Assembly (NCBI GenBank): GCA_036009045.1
Contig: DASYML010000248.1
Location: 1-22,304 of the forward strand
Reading direction: 5' to 3'
Length of the DNA: 22,304 bases
Source of the DNA: DASYML01 sp036009045
GTDB lineage: Bacteria; Acidobacteriota; Blastocatellia; Pyrinomonadales; Pyrinomonadaceae
In this document: piece by piece, positions 8,601 to 15,595 of the stretch
Numbering within the stretch: position 1 is the first letter of the stretch
Layout of the letters: every line of letters begins with the position of its first letter
The notes under the pieces: generated by a model
Databases searched by the model: none
What the model saw: the letters and a program-made list of their open reading frames with translations, nothing else
Told to the model about the DNA's origin: nothing
Translations under genes and position numbers: made by a program

Positions 8601-10267
8601 TTCAGTGGACCAAAATGAGCAAGCTGACGACGAGCGGCAATATCTCTATGGCCGTCATCTCGCCGGATGCGAAGTATGTCGTCTACGTCATGCAGGAGTC
8701 CGGGGGCAGGCAGGGCTTATGGGTCAGGCAACTGGCCGTGGCAAACAGCCAGCGCCTCGTTCCTGCCGCCGAGACTACCTATCGCGGGCTGACCTTCTCG
8801 CACGACAGCACCTATGTCTATTTTGTCGCCGTCGAAAAGAACAACGGCCAGAGGGGCCGTCTCTTTCAACTGCCGGTCATCGGCGGCTCTGTCAAGGAGA
8901 TTGCGCGAGACGTTGACAGCCCCGCAGGTTTCTCTCCGAGCGGCAGCCAGTTGGCCTTCGTGCGGAGCAGCGCGGACGGCAAAGAGGATCTCATCGTCGC
9001 CAACGCGGACGGTAGTTCCGAGCATCAGGTCGCGTCGCGCAAATTCCCGGACCATCTTTCGCTCGCCTCCGCGCCGGTCTGGTCGCCCGACGGGCAGAAG
9101 ATAGCCTACGTCACTCAAACTTCGGACGCCAACGGTTTCTACATGAAGCTCTCGGAAGTTCCGGTTGACGGCGGGACGGAGACGCCGCTCGACGCGCGTC
9201 GTTGGTCCAGGATTGAACAGATGTCCTGGCTCATGGACGGGAGCGGGATGATTATGACGGCGCAGGACCAGGATTCGTCCATCCTGCAACTCTGGCATCT
9301 CTCTTATCCAGAGGGACAGGCGCGCAGGATTACTTCGGACCTCAGCGACTACAGGGGGGTCAGTCTCTCAAACGATTCGGGCACGCTCCTGACCGTGCAG
9401 GGGCAGACCTTCACGAGCATCTGGGTCGCGGGCAAGGGAGACCCCAACCACCCCACGCAGATTACTTCGGGCGCGGGCCGCTACGTTGACCTCTCGTGGA
9501 TGCCGGACGGCAAGCTGCTCTGCGCTTCGGACGCGAGCGGGACGGCTGACATCTGGGAGATGAAAGACGACGGCTCATGGCAGAAGCAGTTGACGGCGGG
9601 CGCGGGGCGCAACTATGCGCCGGTCTCTTCGCCGGAGGACGGGCGTTATATTTTCTTTCACTCGAACCGTTCGGGCGTCTGGCAAATCTGGCGCATGGAC
9701 AGCGACGGCAACAACCCCACGCAGTTGACCTTCGACCAGGAGGACAGCAACTGGCCCTCCGTCTCGCCGGACGGCAAGTGGGTGGTGTACACGCACGCCA
9801 ACGAGGGCGGGCGTCCCGTTCTCTGGAAAGTCTCGATTGAAGGGGGCACGCCCGTGAATTTGACGAGCGAGCACTCGACGCGCCCTTCCATCTCACCCGA
9901 CGGCAAGTGGATAGCCTACTGGTCGAAAGCCGAGACGCCCAACGCGCCCTGGCGCATTGATGTCATTCCCTTCGACGTGGTGGAAGGCTACACACCCGTG
10001 ATGCGTTCCTTTGAAGTGATACAGAGCGACGCCGACGGGATGTCAAGCCTTCACTGGACCTTCGACAGCCGTAATCTCATCTACACGGATTACCGCAACG
10101 GCGTCACCAACCTCCGCCTGCAACCCCTCGATGGTGGTCCACAAAAACCCCTCACGGAATTTAACAAAGACGAATTCTACTCCTACGACCTGGCCCGCGA
10201 CGGTCGCATAGTCTACGCACGCGGCCTCACCACCAGCGATGTCATCCTCATCAACGACGCCAAGTAA
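5633..10267 (+). CDS. Giant Ser/Thr kinase with TolB-like, TPR, transmembrane and PD40 propeller domains
   Basis: A 1544-residue membrane sensor kinase. The N-terminal helix region (1-80, MTPERWKKVEEVFESAL) is the usual lead of acidobacterial kinases. The kinase domain covers about 86-385: GRGGMG 92-97, Lys116, HRD 207-209, DFG 227-229 and TPEYASPEQ from 254. A TolB/FlgO-like segment starts at SIAVLPF (418) and runs to about 555, followed by TPR repeats (about 560-870) and a low-complexity linker. One membrane segment (959-977) precedes PD40/WD40-like blades to the end (SPDGKW-type repeats). Kinase and TPRs would face the cytoplasm, the propeller the periplasm. The frame opens at 5573, but that part is repeat DNA. 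The ATG at 5633 begins the conserved N-terminus, though it has no Shine-Dalgarno sequence. It probably acts with the upstream sigma factor. Confidence 0.92.
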   Translation: MTPERWKKVEEVFESALERSPDERRGYLAEVCVGDEALREQVETLLQSYDEAGSFIEAPVLAPDPNRTLIDEQSPAMIGRRVGSYKLVREIGRGGMGSVYLAVRADDEFQKRVAIKLIKRGMDTDFIIRRFRNERQILASLDHPYIARLLDGGTTEDGLPYFVMEYVEGQPIHFYCDTQKLSIHERLKLICKVCSAVHYAHQNLIIHRDLKPSNILVTGDGTPKLLDFGIAKILNPEISSQTLDPTTAALRLMTPEYASPEQVRGEGATVVSDVYTLGVMLYELLTDHRPYRLRSHMPQDLVHVICEVEPERPSTAINGIEVIPIDGREPLEITPESVSRARNSTLEQLRRQLSGSLDNIVLKAMSKAPQRRYQTVEELAEDINRYLEGQAVLAPNYFPGSSTSAEIRTEEPASGSRSIAVLPFKVLRTEEKSDEFLGMGLTDAIITKLSNIHRIMVRPTSSVLKYFDGEHNVQAAGYELDVGFVLDGRVQRVGDRVRVTVQLVRVRDGTPLWATKFDENCSDIFAVEDSISEQVAQALMPRLTGEELELLHKRETENANAYQSYLKGRYYWNKFSDEGFEKALEQFKEAIRQDPEYAQAYVGIADYYNWIAIYGLRAPQDCFPQAKTAATKALELDDTLADAHAALGFTTLCYEWDGASAEASFKRALELNPHSAPAHHWYSNLLAAQGRFDEAVKEMRRTQEINPLSLMDKSMTGWIYYQARRYELAEEELLRALEMDRNFGNSYMILGGVYERMGRYEEAVQSEEKALEFMTGSVVPYWFLGHALAVSGHRREALSIIEDLRRLSAERYVSPYFFALIYAGLGDADAVIEWLTKAYENRDEWLIWLGSEPKLDEFRKDPRFIDLLQRVGLVDDEHATLTHDSQSPLRRAEFERARASSGRFSLGGHAVGVDSHRGPTSVETDGQRLKRTHEVSDTHSTDGIAEHWVSGPGSKRAWTFGLVAVVLMLAVVGYELYRYVDQSPRVGAHFQWTKMSKLTTSGNISMAVISPDAKYVVYVMQESGGRQGLWVRQLAVANSQRLVPAAETTYRGLTFSHDSTYVYFVAVEKNNGQRGRLFQLPVIGGSVKEIARDVDSPAGFSPSGSQLAFVRSSADGKEDLIVANADGSSEHQVASRKFPDHLSLASAPVWSPDGQKIAYVTQTSDANGFYMKLSEVPVDGGTETPLDARRWSRIEQMSWLMDGSGMIMTAQDQDSSILQLWHLSYPEGQARRITSDLSDYRGVSLSNDSGTLLTVQGQTFTSIWVAGKGDPNHPTQITSGAGRYVDLSWMPDGKLLCASDASGTADIWEMKDDGSWQKQLTAGAGRNYAPVSSPEDGRYIFFHSNRSGVWQIWRMDSDGNNPTQLTFDQEDSNWPSVSPDGKWVVYTHANEGGRPVLWKVSIEGGTPVNLTSEHSTRPSISPDGKWIAYWSKAETPNAPWRIDVIPFDVVEGYTPVMRSFEVIQSDADGMSSLHWTFDSRNLIYTDYRNGVTNLRLQPLDGGPQKPLTEFNKDEFYSYDLARDGRIVYARGLTTSDVILINDAK

Positions 10268-10316
10268 TCATTAGGGATTATCTGAAAAGTTCCGTCAGCC
10301 CTGAAAGGGCGTAATA

Positions 10317-10476
10317 TGATAGCCGGGGGCAAGCGCTCGCAGAGCGAGACGCCCCCGGTGCTCACGTCAACATACTCCGACCCTGCAAGGGTCGCACACT
10401 CAATGTTGAGGTGCGACCCTTGCAGGGTCGTCTCATCTTGCGATGAGAGGACCGGGGGCGATGCCCCCGGCTATCA
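10317..10476. repeat. 160-bp nested palindrome after the giant kinase gene
   Basis: The outer arms are TGATAGCCGGGGGC (10317-10330) and its exact complement at 10463-10476. The inner arms are a perfect 20-bp inverted repeat (10378-10397 and 10411-10430) around a 13-bp loop that itself can pair (CTCAA and TTGAG). A further CGGGGGC...GCCCCCG pair lies between. Flanking CCCTGAAAGGG and CCCCTGCGGGG are small palindromes as well. It is GC-rich and has no coding capacity I can support. It fills most of the gap 10268-10524 and looks like a dispersed structured element of a different type from the short-unit hairpins. Confidence 0.85.
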
Positions 10477-10524
10477 TGTTCATCCCCTGCGGGGATGTTG
10501 CAGCCTACTGCATTTTAGACGACC

Positions 10525-10857
10525 TCACGCTGCGACTTTCAATAGAGCGGGCCGCCGCTTGAGCGGCCTCGCCGCGCTGGCTTCTCTCGCATAGAGTTCG
10601 CCCGTCGCTGGCTGATGAAAATAAAACTCCCCGGACATCTGCCAACTCTCAGGGTCGAACCTGCGCCGCGCCCCGCAACCGAGACAAGCCCTGTAGGTCT
10701 CCTCGCCCTGCGTCTGCGGACGCCCCATCTCCGTGTGCCAGCACCCGAAGACGCTCTTCAACCCGCGCCCCACGCTCCCCACAGCCCACGCCAGGGAGAA
10801 CCCCGCGCCACTCGCATTATTCTTCAATCCAGACTCAACGGCTCGCATCATACACAT
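10525..10857 (-). CDS. Small zinc-ribbon-like conserved hypothetical protein
   Basis: A 110-residue protein with a putative metal-binding knuckle: Cys39-Trp-His41 and Cys58-x2-Cys61, the latter in RACLGCGARRRFD. I believe similar short proteins occur in Acidobacteria, but cannot name a family. The C-terminus is basic (ARPLKRRPALLK). The ATG at 10857 is preceded by GGAG five bases upstream. ATG at 10851 has AAAGG six bases upstream and is equally possible. It lies downstream of the TIR-NB-ARC gene on the same strand, about 250 bp away, so a link is possible but not shown. The function is unknown. The opposite-strand frame here (10615-11064) is not supported. The following gap 10858-11107 holds nothing I can identify. 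Confidence 0.6.
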   Translation of the reverse strand: MCMMRAVESGLKNNASGAGFSLAWAVGSVGRGLKSVFGCWHTEMGRPQTQGEETYRACLGCGARRRFDPESWQMSGEFYFHQPATGELYAREASAARPLKRRPALLKVAA

Positions 10858-11107
10858 CCTTTCTCCAACGCCGATTCAAACGGCCTCTATCTACTAACGC
10901 GCAAACCGCAGCCCGATTCAATCATTCAAAAAACCACCCCACAAATCAAAAAAGAGAATGCAACGGCGACCCACGCCCGCATCCTCCCTTCACATTCCAA
11001 CCTTACAAACTCTCTAACTTTTCAGCCAGACCTCCTCAACTTGACCGCCTGCACAGAGGCATGATGCGCCTCTTCCAGACCGCTATGCCGCGCCTCCCGC
11101 GCGCCCC

Positions 11108-13828
11108 TCAGGTGAAAGTGTTCTCCAGCTTATCCAATGACTGCCAGACTAACTCCGCATAGGGGGACCTGAGATTCTCGAAGATAATCAAGGCATCACG
11201 AAAAAGGCTGGCGGCTTCCATGGGCTGGCTTTTCTTTTCTGAAATTATCCCTAGATGATACCAACAACCGGCGATTCCGCATTGGTCGCCGAGCTTTCTT
11301 CTGATATGTAAACTCTGTAGGCAGAGCCGCCGCGCTTCTGCTAAATCACCGCCGCGCTCAACTTCCAGTTTGCCCAATTCGTTGAGAGTATCGGCCAGCC
11401 CCTTTTGATCCTTGAGGTTCTCTCTGATCTCTATACTCTCTTTGTAGAGTCGTTGCGCTTCGGCAAAATCCCCTCTGGCGTGGGCGATGCGACCTAATTC
11501 AAAATCGGTCGCGGCAATGCCCCATTGATCTCGCAGGTCCATCTTGATCTTCAGGCTCTGCTCATAAAATTGAGCGGCCTCGACCAGGTCGCCGCGATCA
11601 TGTTCGAGGCGTCCCAGTTCATGCAACACACCGGCGATTCCGCTTTCATCTTGCAGCAACCTTCTAAGCTCCAGGCTCTCATGATAAAAATCCTGAGAAC
11701 TTGTAAAATCATTCTGGCTGCGCGCGAGCCGCCCCAACTCAAACAGCGTGGTCGCGGTTCCGTTCTGGTCCGCCAGGCTCCGCCTGATCTGTAAAGCTTC
11801 GTCATAAAGCCGCTGGGCTTCCGCAAACTTGCCCTGATTCAAGGCGATAGTGGCGGATTGGTGCAGGCACACTGCAACATTAGCCGCGCTCTTCAGATTT
11901 CTGAAAGCTTCTATCGCATGATGATAAATCCGGCGCGCTTCATCATACTCACCGCGCTTCATCCGAAAGGTGGCGGCAGTGACGGCAAACTGCGCCGCCG
12001 CCTCCTCGTTATTCACCATCCGGGCCGCTGTCGTCGCCTGTTCGCCACGACTGATAGCTTCAGACCAGTAGCCGCGAATATCAAGGAGGCCATTTCGTTC
12101 GCGCCCGAGGACGGTCATCAGGCGCATGACGCTTTCCCAGTTTTTTGTGAGGAACGCAATGTCCATCGCACTCAGCAGATTATCCTTCTCAGTTTCCAGC
12201 GCATTGAAATTTTCCAGGCTAGCGGCTTCGTGCTTTTCCGCATAAGAGACAAAGTACTCGACAAAACGCTGGCGCAGAGCATCCTTTCTGGCATCCTGTT
12301 CGAGCCACTCTCTGGCTAACTCACGAGTCAGGCCATCAATAGTGAGACGTTGTCCACCCTCCGTCATTCTCACCAGCCAGAGCGCAGCCAGGCGTCTCAC
12401 GACATCATTTAAGCGCTTCAAGTCATCCCCAAAGCCCGACACTTGCGCGAGCGCAGGGCGCGAGGCGCTGGGCACGGAGAGCGCGAGCGCGAGCAGCACT
12501 GCCTGCCCATCATTCCCCAACTGCGGCAGATTGAAAGTAACATCGAAAGCGCGCCGCGAAGCGTTCCCTGCGCCTTGAGCCAGAGCCTCCAGGATGTTGC
12601 GTGGATTCTGCGTTTCGTCAATTTGTGCCACGACCCATTGCAGCACTAAAGGATTGGCTTCCGCCGTCTCAATAATGCGTTCCCGGTCCAGCCCTGTAAA
12701 AGCATTGGCATCATTGGCTTTGGCAATCAACCGCTCTAGAAACTCGCGTGCTTCCTCCGCAGACAGAGCTTCAATGCCTATGTTATGCGCCGCCTCGACC
12801 TTTTGGCGCGTTGTAATGAGCGTCGAACATGGAGCGGGCGTCAGGAAGTTTGTGATTCTCGCTCGCTCCTCCGCCTTCACCGTTTCAAAGTTGTCCAGCA
12901 CGCAGAGAGCGGGCGCGGCGGTAATCAACGCCCGGACCTGTTCGGATTTCTGCGCCAGGGCAAGCGGGCGCAGGTCCGCGCGATTTAATTGCGTCGCAAT
13001 CTCATCGAGGAGCGTGGAGAGTGTGAAATCTTCACGTCCATACGCGCTCACCCAGACGACGCGTTGCGCGAAGCTTTCACTTAAGAAGCGCGCGGCCTCA
13101 GCCGCGAGAGTTGTTTTCCCCACGCCGCCCGCTCCCCAGAGGGCCACCAGTTGATTCTTTCCGGGAGCTAATTCGGCTTTCAATTGTTCCAGTATGTCAC
13201 GCCCTTCTTCGTCTACGCGCGGGACAAACCCTATGATGGAGGGACGCGGGATATAGGGGGACGGGCCGCTGAGACCGGCAACGGACGAAAAAGGCATGAC
13301 ATCGTCCATCGTCGCAAGCAACTTATCAACGACATCCCTGATGCCTTCCGCCACGCTCTTGAAGGCTTCGTCCATATCCGCCCAACGGGTCACGGGAACG
13401 ACATCTTGAGGAAGCGCCTGAAGCTGCCCGACAGGCGTATCCTCCCACAGCGAGGGCCGTAGGATGATGGGAATGATGCGTGCCTCTCCGGCATTGTGCC
13501 GTTGCCAGGCAATGGTCCCTTCGATGGCGTAGCAGAAATCAGAATCAAGATAATCAGGGCTGATGAGGAGCAGGATCAGGTCCGCATCATTCAAGCGGGT
13601 CTTGATTTCCTCTTCCCACTTGGCCCCCGGCTCAATATAACGGTCATACCAATCCTTGATCTTCCCCTGTCGCTTCAAAGGCGCGAGAGAGATGTCCAAC
13701 TTTTTTCTTAGCTCTCTATCAACATGTGCGTAAGAGTAAAAAGTCTTGATGGCTCTGCTAAATTGTTGAGATGGCGGATGAGCTGCCACGAATGATTGCC
13801 CCCCTTTAAACTTCGCTGAGTTTAACAC
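11108..13828 (-). CDS. TIR-NB-ARC-TPR protein (NLR-like STAND ATPase, candidate immune effector)
   Basis: A 906-residue three-part protein. The TIR domain (about 27-165) shows TFYSYAHVDRELR, LILLLISPDYLDSDFC and Glu103 in CYAIEG at the place of the NAD-cleaving glutamate, plus the RIIPIILRP strand. The NB-ARC ATPase (about 205-450) has P-loop GAGGVGKTT (232-240), Walker B LCVLDNFE (308-315) and the sensor TLITTR (336-341). The C-terminal half (about 580-890) holds six or more TPRs of 40 residues in near-identical register, probably the sensing part. Related TIR-STAND proteins act by NAD depletion on infection; here that is inference. The start at 13828 is a GTG. Another GTG at 13789 has AAGGGGGG nine bases upstream and may be the true start; the TIR domain is intact either way. 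Confidence 0.9.
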   Translation of the reverse strand: MLNSAKFKGGQSFVAAHPPSQQFSRAIKTFYSYAHVDRELRKKLDISLAPLKRQGKIKDWYDRYIEPGAKWEEEIKTRLNDADLILLLISPDYLDSDFCYAIEGTIAWQRHNAGEARIIPIILRPSLWEDTPVGQLQALPQDVVPVTRWADMDEAFKSVAEGIRDVVDKLLATMDDVMPFSSVAGLSGPSPYIPRPSIIGFVPRVDEEGRDILEQLKAELAPGKNQLVALWGAGGVGKTTLAAEAARFLSESFAQRVVWVSAYGREDFTLSTLLDEIATQLNRADLRPLALAQKSEQVRALITAAPALCVLDNFETVKAEERARITNFLTPAPCSTLITTRQKVEAAHNIGIEALSAEEAREFLERLIAKANDANAFTGLDRERIIETAEANPLVLQWVVAQIDETQNPRNILEALAQGAGNASRRAFDVTFNLPQLGNDGQAVLLALALSVPSASRPALAQVSGFGDDLKRLNDVVRRLAALWLVRMTEGGQRLTIDGLTRELAREWLEQDARKDALRQRFVEYFVSYAEKHEAASLENFNALETEKDNLLSAMDIAFLTKNWESVMRLMTVLGRERNGLLDIRGYWSEAISRGEQATTAARMVNNEEAAAQFAVTAATFRMKRGEYDEARRIYHHAIEAFRNLKSAANVAVCLHQSATIALNQGKFAEAQRLYDEALQIRRSLADQNGTATTLFELGRLARSQNDFTSSQDFYHESLELRRLLQDESGIAGVLHELGRLEHDRGDLVEAAQFYEQSLKIKMDLRDQWGIAATDFELGRIAHARGDFAEAQRLYKESIEIRENLKDQKGLADTLNELGKLEVERGGDLAEARRLCLQSLHIRRKLGDQCGIAGCWYHLGIISEKKSQPMEAASLFRDALIIFENLRSPYAELVWQSLDKLENTFT

Positions 13829-13940
13829 AACTTGGTCTGGTCCAATATTGCTTTCTGATTAATTGGCCCAACCTGTCCTTTTCAACTACGGCGGTAAATG
13901 GTGATCGGTGTGTTTCACGTTTGATGCTCCGTGGAAAGCA

Positions 13941-14024
13941 AGTCGGAAGGCGGAAGGATGAGAGAGTGGCTATGCAAGACGATGAGCTCTGCTTTCATCC
14001 TTCACCATTCATCATTCATCCTTG
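13941..14024. repeat. GGATGAAT-type degenerate stem-loop after the TPR gene
   Basis: The right part (13993-14024) repeats ATTCATC/TTCATCC units. The left part (13941-13963) carries complementary GGAAGG and GGATGA units. It starts directly at the stop codon of the secreted TPR protein (minus strand) and is more degenerate than the other hairpins, with pairing convincing only over about 10-16 bp. The remainder of 13829-13940 shows no feature I can support except one TGGTCCA motif at 13838. Confidence 0.6.
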
Positions 14025-14834
14025 CTATTTGTTGTCCAGTTCCATGATAGCGTGAAGGCGTGCGGCGGCCTGGGGGTTGATTTGGAGTAGTTGTTGATAT
14101 TGCTCAAGCGCTCCGGCGCGGTGGCCGATGATGAGATAGCTGATGCCCAGATTGAGACGATAGAGGGCGTCTTGGGGGTTGAGGCTGATGGCTTTCTGGT
14201 GATAGGCGATGGCTTCGCTGGCGCGACCGGATTTGGTGAGGGCGACGGCGAGCGCATCATAGGCGAGCGCATAGTCCGGCTTGAGACGCACGGCGCGGCG
14301 CAGGGAGGCGAGCGCTTCTTTGGGCCTCTTGAGCATGTCGTAGATGACGCCTAGATTGTAGTGGACGGCGGGCAGTTGGGGGTCTAGCTCGGCGGCCTTT
14401 TTGAAGGCTAAGAGGGCGCGCTCAGGTTCGTTGAGATGCCCGTAGGCTTCGCCCAGATTGTTGTAGGCCATGACGAAGCGGGGGTCTAGTTCGACGGCGC
14501 GCTGGTAGTTGGAGATGGCCTGGTTGTATCTCTCAAGGTTGAGATAGAGGTTGCCCGCGTTGTAATGCGCGAGGGCCGCCGTGCGCGGGGAGTTGAAGTT
14601 GAGCAGCACGACCTGGTTATAATCGAGGATGGCTTCATCGTAGCGGCCCTGCTCGGATGCCTCTCTGCCAGCGTGGAAGAGCCTCTCCGACTCCTTGTCC
14701 ATCTGCGGTATGTCGGACTGCTGCGGCTGCTGTGGCCCCTGTGACTGCTGGGCCAATAATTGGCCGAAGCCGCCAGCGAGGGCCAGCATGAGGGCCGCGC
14801 AGAAGAGCCAGCCGAATTTCGCACGATGAAGCAT
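14025..14834 (-). CDS. Secreted TPR-repeat protein
   Basis: A 269-residue periplasmic protein. The signal peptide has a basic start (LHRAKFG), a hydrophobic core and likely cleavage after LLA at residue 28. A Gln/Pro-rich stretch (29-45) is followed by about six TPR units (from about 48 to the end) with the usual pattern of AxxxYxxAIxxYxxAVxLDP; for example YNQAISNYQRAVELDP and EAIAYHQKAISLNP. It has no enzymatic domain, so a scaffold or assembly role is likely. The ATG at 14834 has GAGGAG about ten bases upstream. It is divergent from the DinB-like gene across a 200-bp intergenic region. Expression may be linked through a shared AT-rich -10 region at 14908-14915. Confidence 0.88.
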   Translation of the reverse strand: MLHRAKFGWLFCAALMLALAGGFGQLLAQQSQGPQQPQQSDIPQMDKESERLFHAGREASEQGRYDEAILDYNQVVLLNFNSPRTAALAHYNAGNLYLNLERYNQAISNYQRAVELDPRFVMAYNNLGEAYGHLNEPERALLAFKKAAELDPQLPAVHYNLGVIYDMLKRPKEALASLRRAVRLKPDYALAYDALAVALTKSGRASEAIAYHQKAISLNPQDALYRLNLGISYLIIGHRAGALEQYQQLLQINPQAAARLHAIMELDNK

Positions 14835-14885
14835 GTTCCGAAAACTCCTCTTTCAAAGCGTGTCTCCGACCGGCGCGCTCCCCGA

Positions 14886-14915
14886 TTGGAGTAAAAGCGC
14901 GAGTCAGATTATAAT
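14886..14915 (+). promoter_or_regulatory. Candidate promoter for the DinB-like gene, possibly bidirectional
   Basis: A perfect TATAAT (14910-14915) has TTGGAG 18 bp upstream (14886-14891). The sequence ATTATAAT also gives a TATAAT on the minus strand (14908-14913) facing the TPR gene, but no good -35 box is seen on that side. Confidence 0.4.
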
Positions 14916-15035
14916 ACCGCTCTTTTGGAAAAGCACAGACAACGCGCCTCTGCACGGAGAGAGAGGGGTCCGGCTCATCGCCTTCAAGTGTGGATGGACG
15001 GCCCTGGATTGGACGCGCGAGGGAGAAGACAAGAG

Positions 15036-15488
15036 ATGCACAAGACGGAAATTCTGGACCGCGTCGCGCAAGCGCACGAGCATTTGACGCGCGCCCTCGA
15101 TGGATTGACGGAAGAACAGGCGACGAGCAAGGGTGTGACCGCCGAGTGGTCCGCGAGGGACGCTCTCTCGCACATCACCGCCTGGGAGATTGAAGGCGCG
15201 CGTATCGTCCGCTCCATACAAGATGGCAGTTACCAGCCGCAGCGTATCAACAAGGACTTGATAGAAGGTTTCAACGCGCGCGCGGTAGAGGAGCGCAAGG
15301 AACGTTCGATGCGCGAAGTGCGCGACGAATTCGACGGCGCGCACGGCGAGATGGTGCGCCTCATAGAATCTTTGCCGGATGAAGTGGACGAAGCATCGCC
15401 CGCCTTCAAGTTTATAGAAGGCGTCACCTTCCACCATCTGGCCCACCACGCCGGACAGATAGAGGCATGGAAGCAGAAACTACAGTGA
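15036..15488 (+). CDS. DinB/ClbS-like four-helix bundle protein
   Basis: A 150-residue protein of the DinB superfamily, closest in look to the ClbS/DfsB branch: MHKTEILDRVAQAHEHL opening, LTEEQAT, EWSARDALSHITAWE with the first metal-ligand histidine, and FHHLAHHAGQIEAW at the C-terminus with two or three more histidines. These would form the usual metal site; thiol transferase or detoxification roles are typical of the superfamily, and the substrate is unknown. The frame opens at 14925, but the conserved domain begins at the ATG at 15036, which has GGGAG about ten bases upstream. The stop codon TGA is part of the first unit of the following hairpin. It precedes the 2-oxoacid dehydrogenase genes, perhaps by chance. 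Confidence 0.82.
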   Translation: MHKTEILDRVAQAHEHLTRALDGLTEEQATSKGVTAEWSARDALSHITAWEIEGARIVRSIQDGSYQPQRINKDLIEGFNARAVEERKERSMREVRDEFDGAHGEMVRLIESLPDEVDEASPAFKFIEGVTFHHLAHHAGQIEAWKQKLQ

Positions 15489-15583
15489 CGAGTGACAAGT
15501 GACGAGTGCCGAGTTAAAGACAAGCGACGGGTTGAAAGTCTCTTCTTGCTTGTCACTCGTCACCCGTCTCTCGTCACTGTCTT
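15484..15583. repeat. GTGACGA-type stem-loop between the DinB-like gene and lpdA
   Basis: Left units of AGTGACGAGTGACA begin over the stop codon of the upstream gene (15486-15488). The right arm (about 15549-15580) holds the complementary CGTCACT units. The inner GAGTTAAAGACAAG and apex TTGCTTGTC match the elements at 5504 and 17002. It ends in CACTGTCTTA, directly followed by the lpdA ribosome site. Confidence 0.9.
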
Positions 15584-15595
15584 ACGGAGGGAACA

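Noticed and set aside
10615..11064. Plus-strand open frame of 149 codons
   Set aside because: It overlaps the zinc-ribbon gene on the other strand, is Pro/Arg-rich and has no recognisable domain.
11200..12000. Repeated 120-bp DNA periodicity in the TIR-NLR gene as a mobile repeat
   Set aside because: The period is that of the 40-residue TPR units and is explained by the protein.
13829..13920. Promoter for the TIR-NLR gene
   Set aside because: Only weak box pairs were found (TTGGGC with TATTGG), not better than chance.
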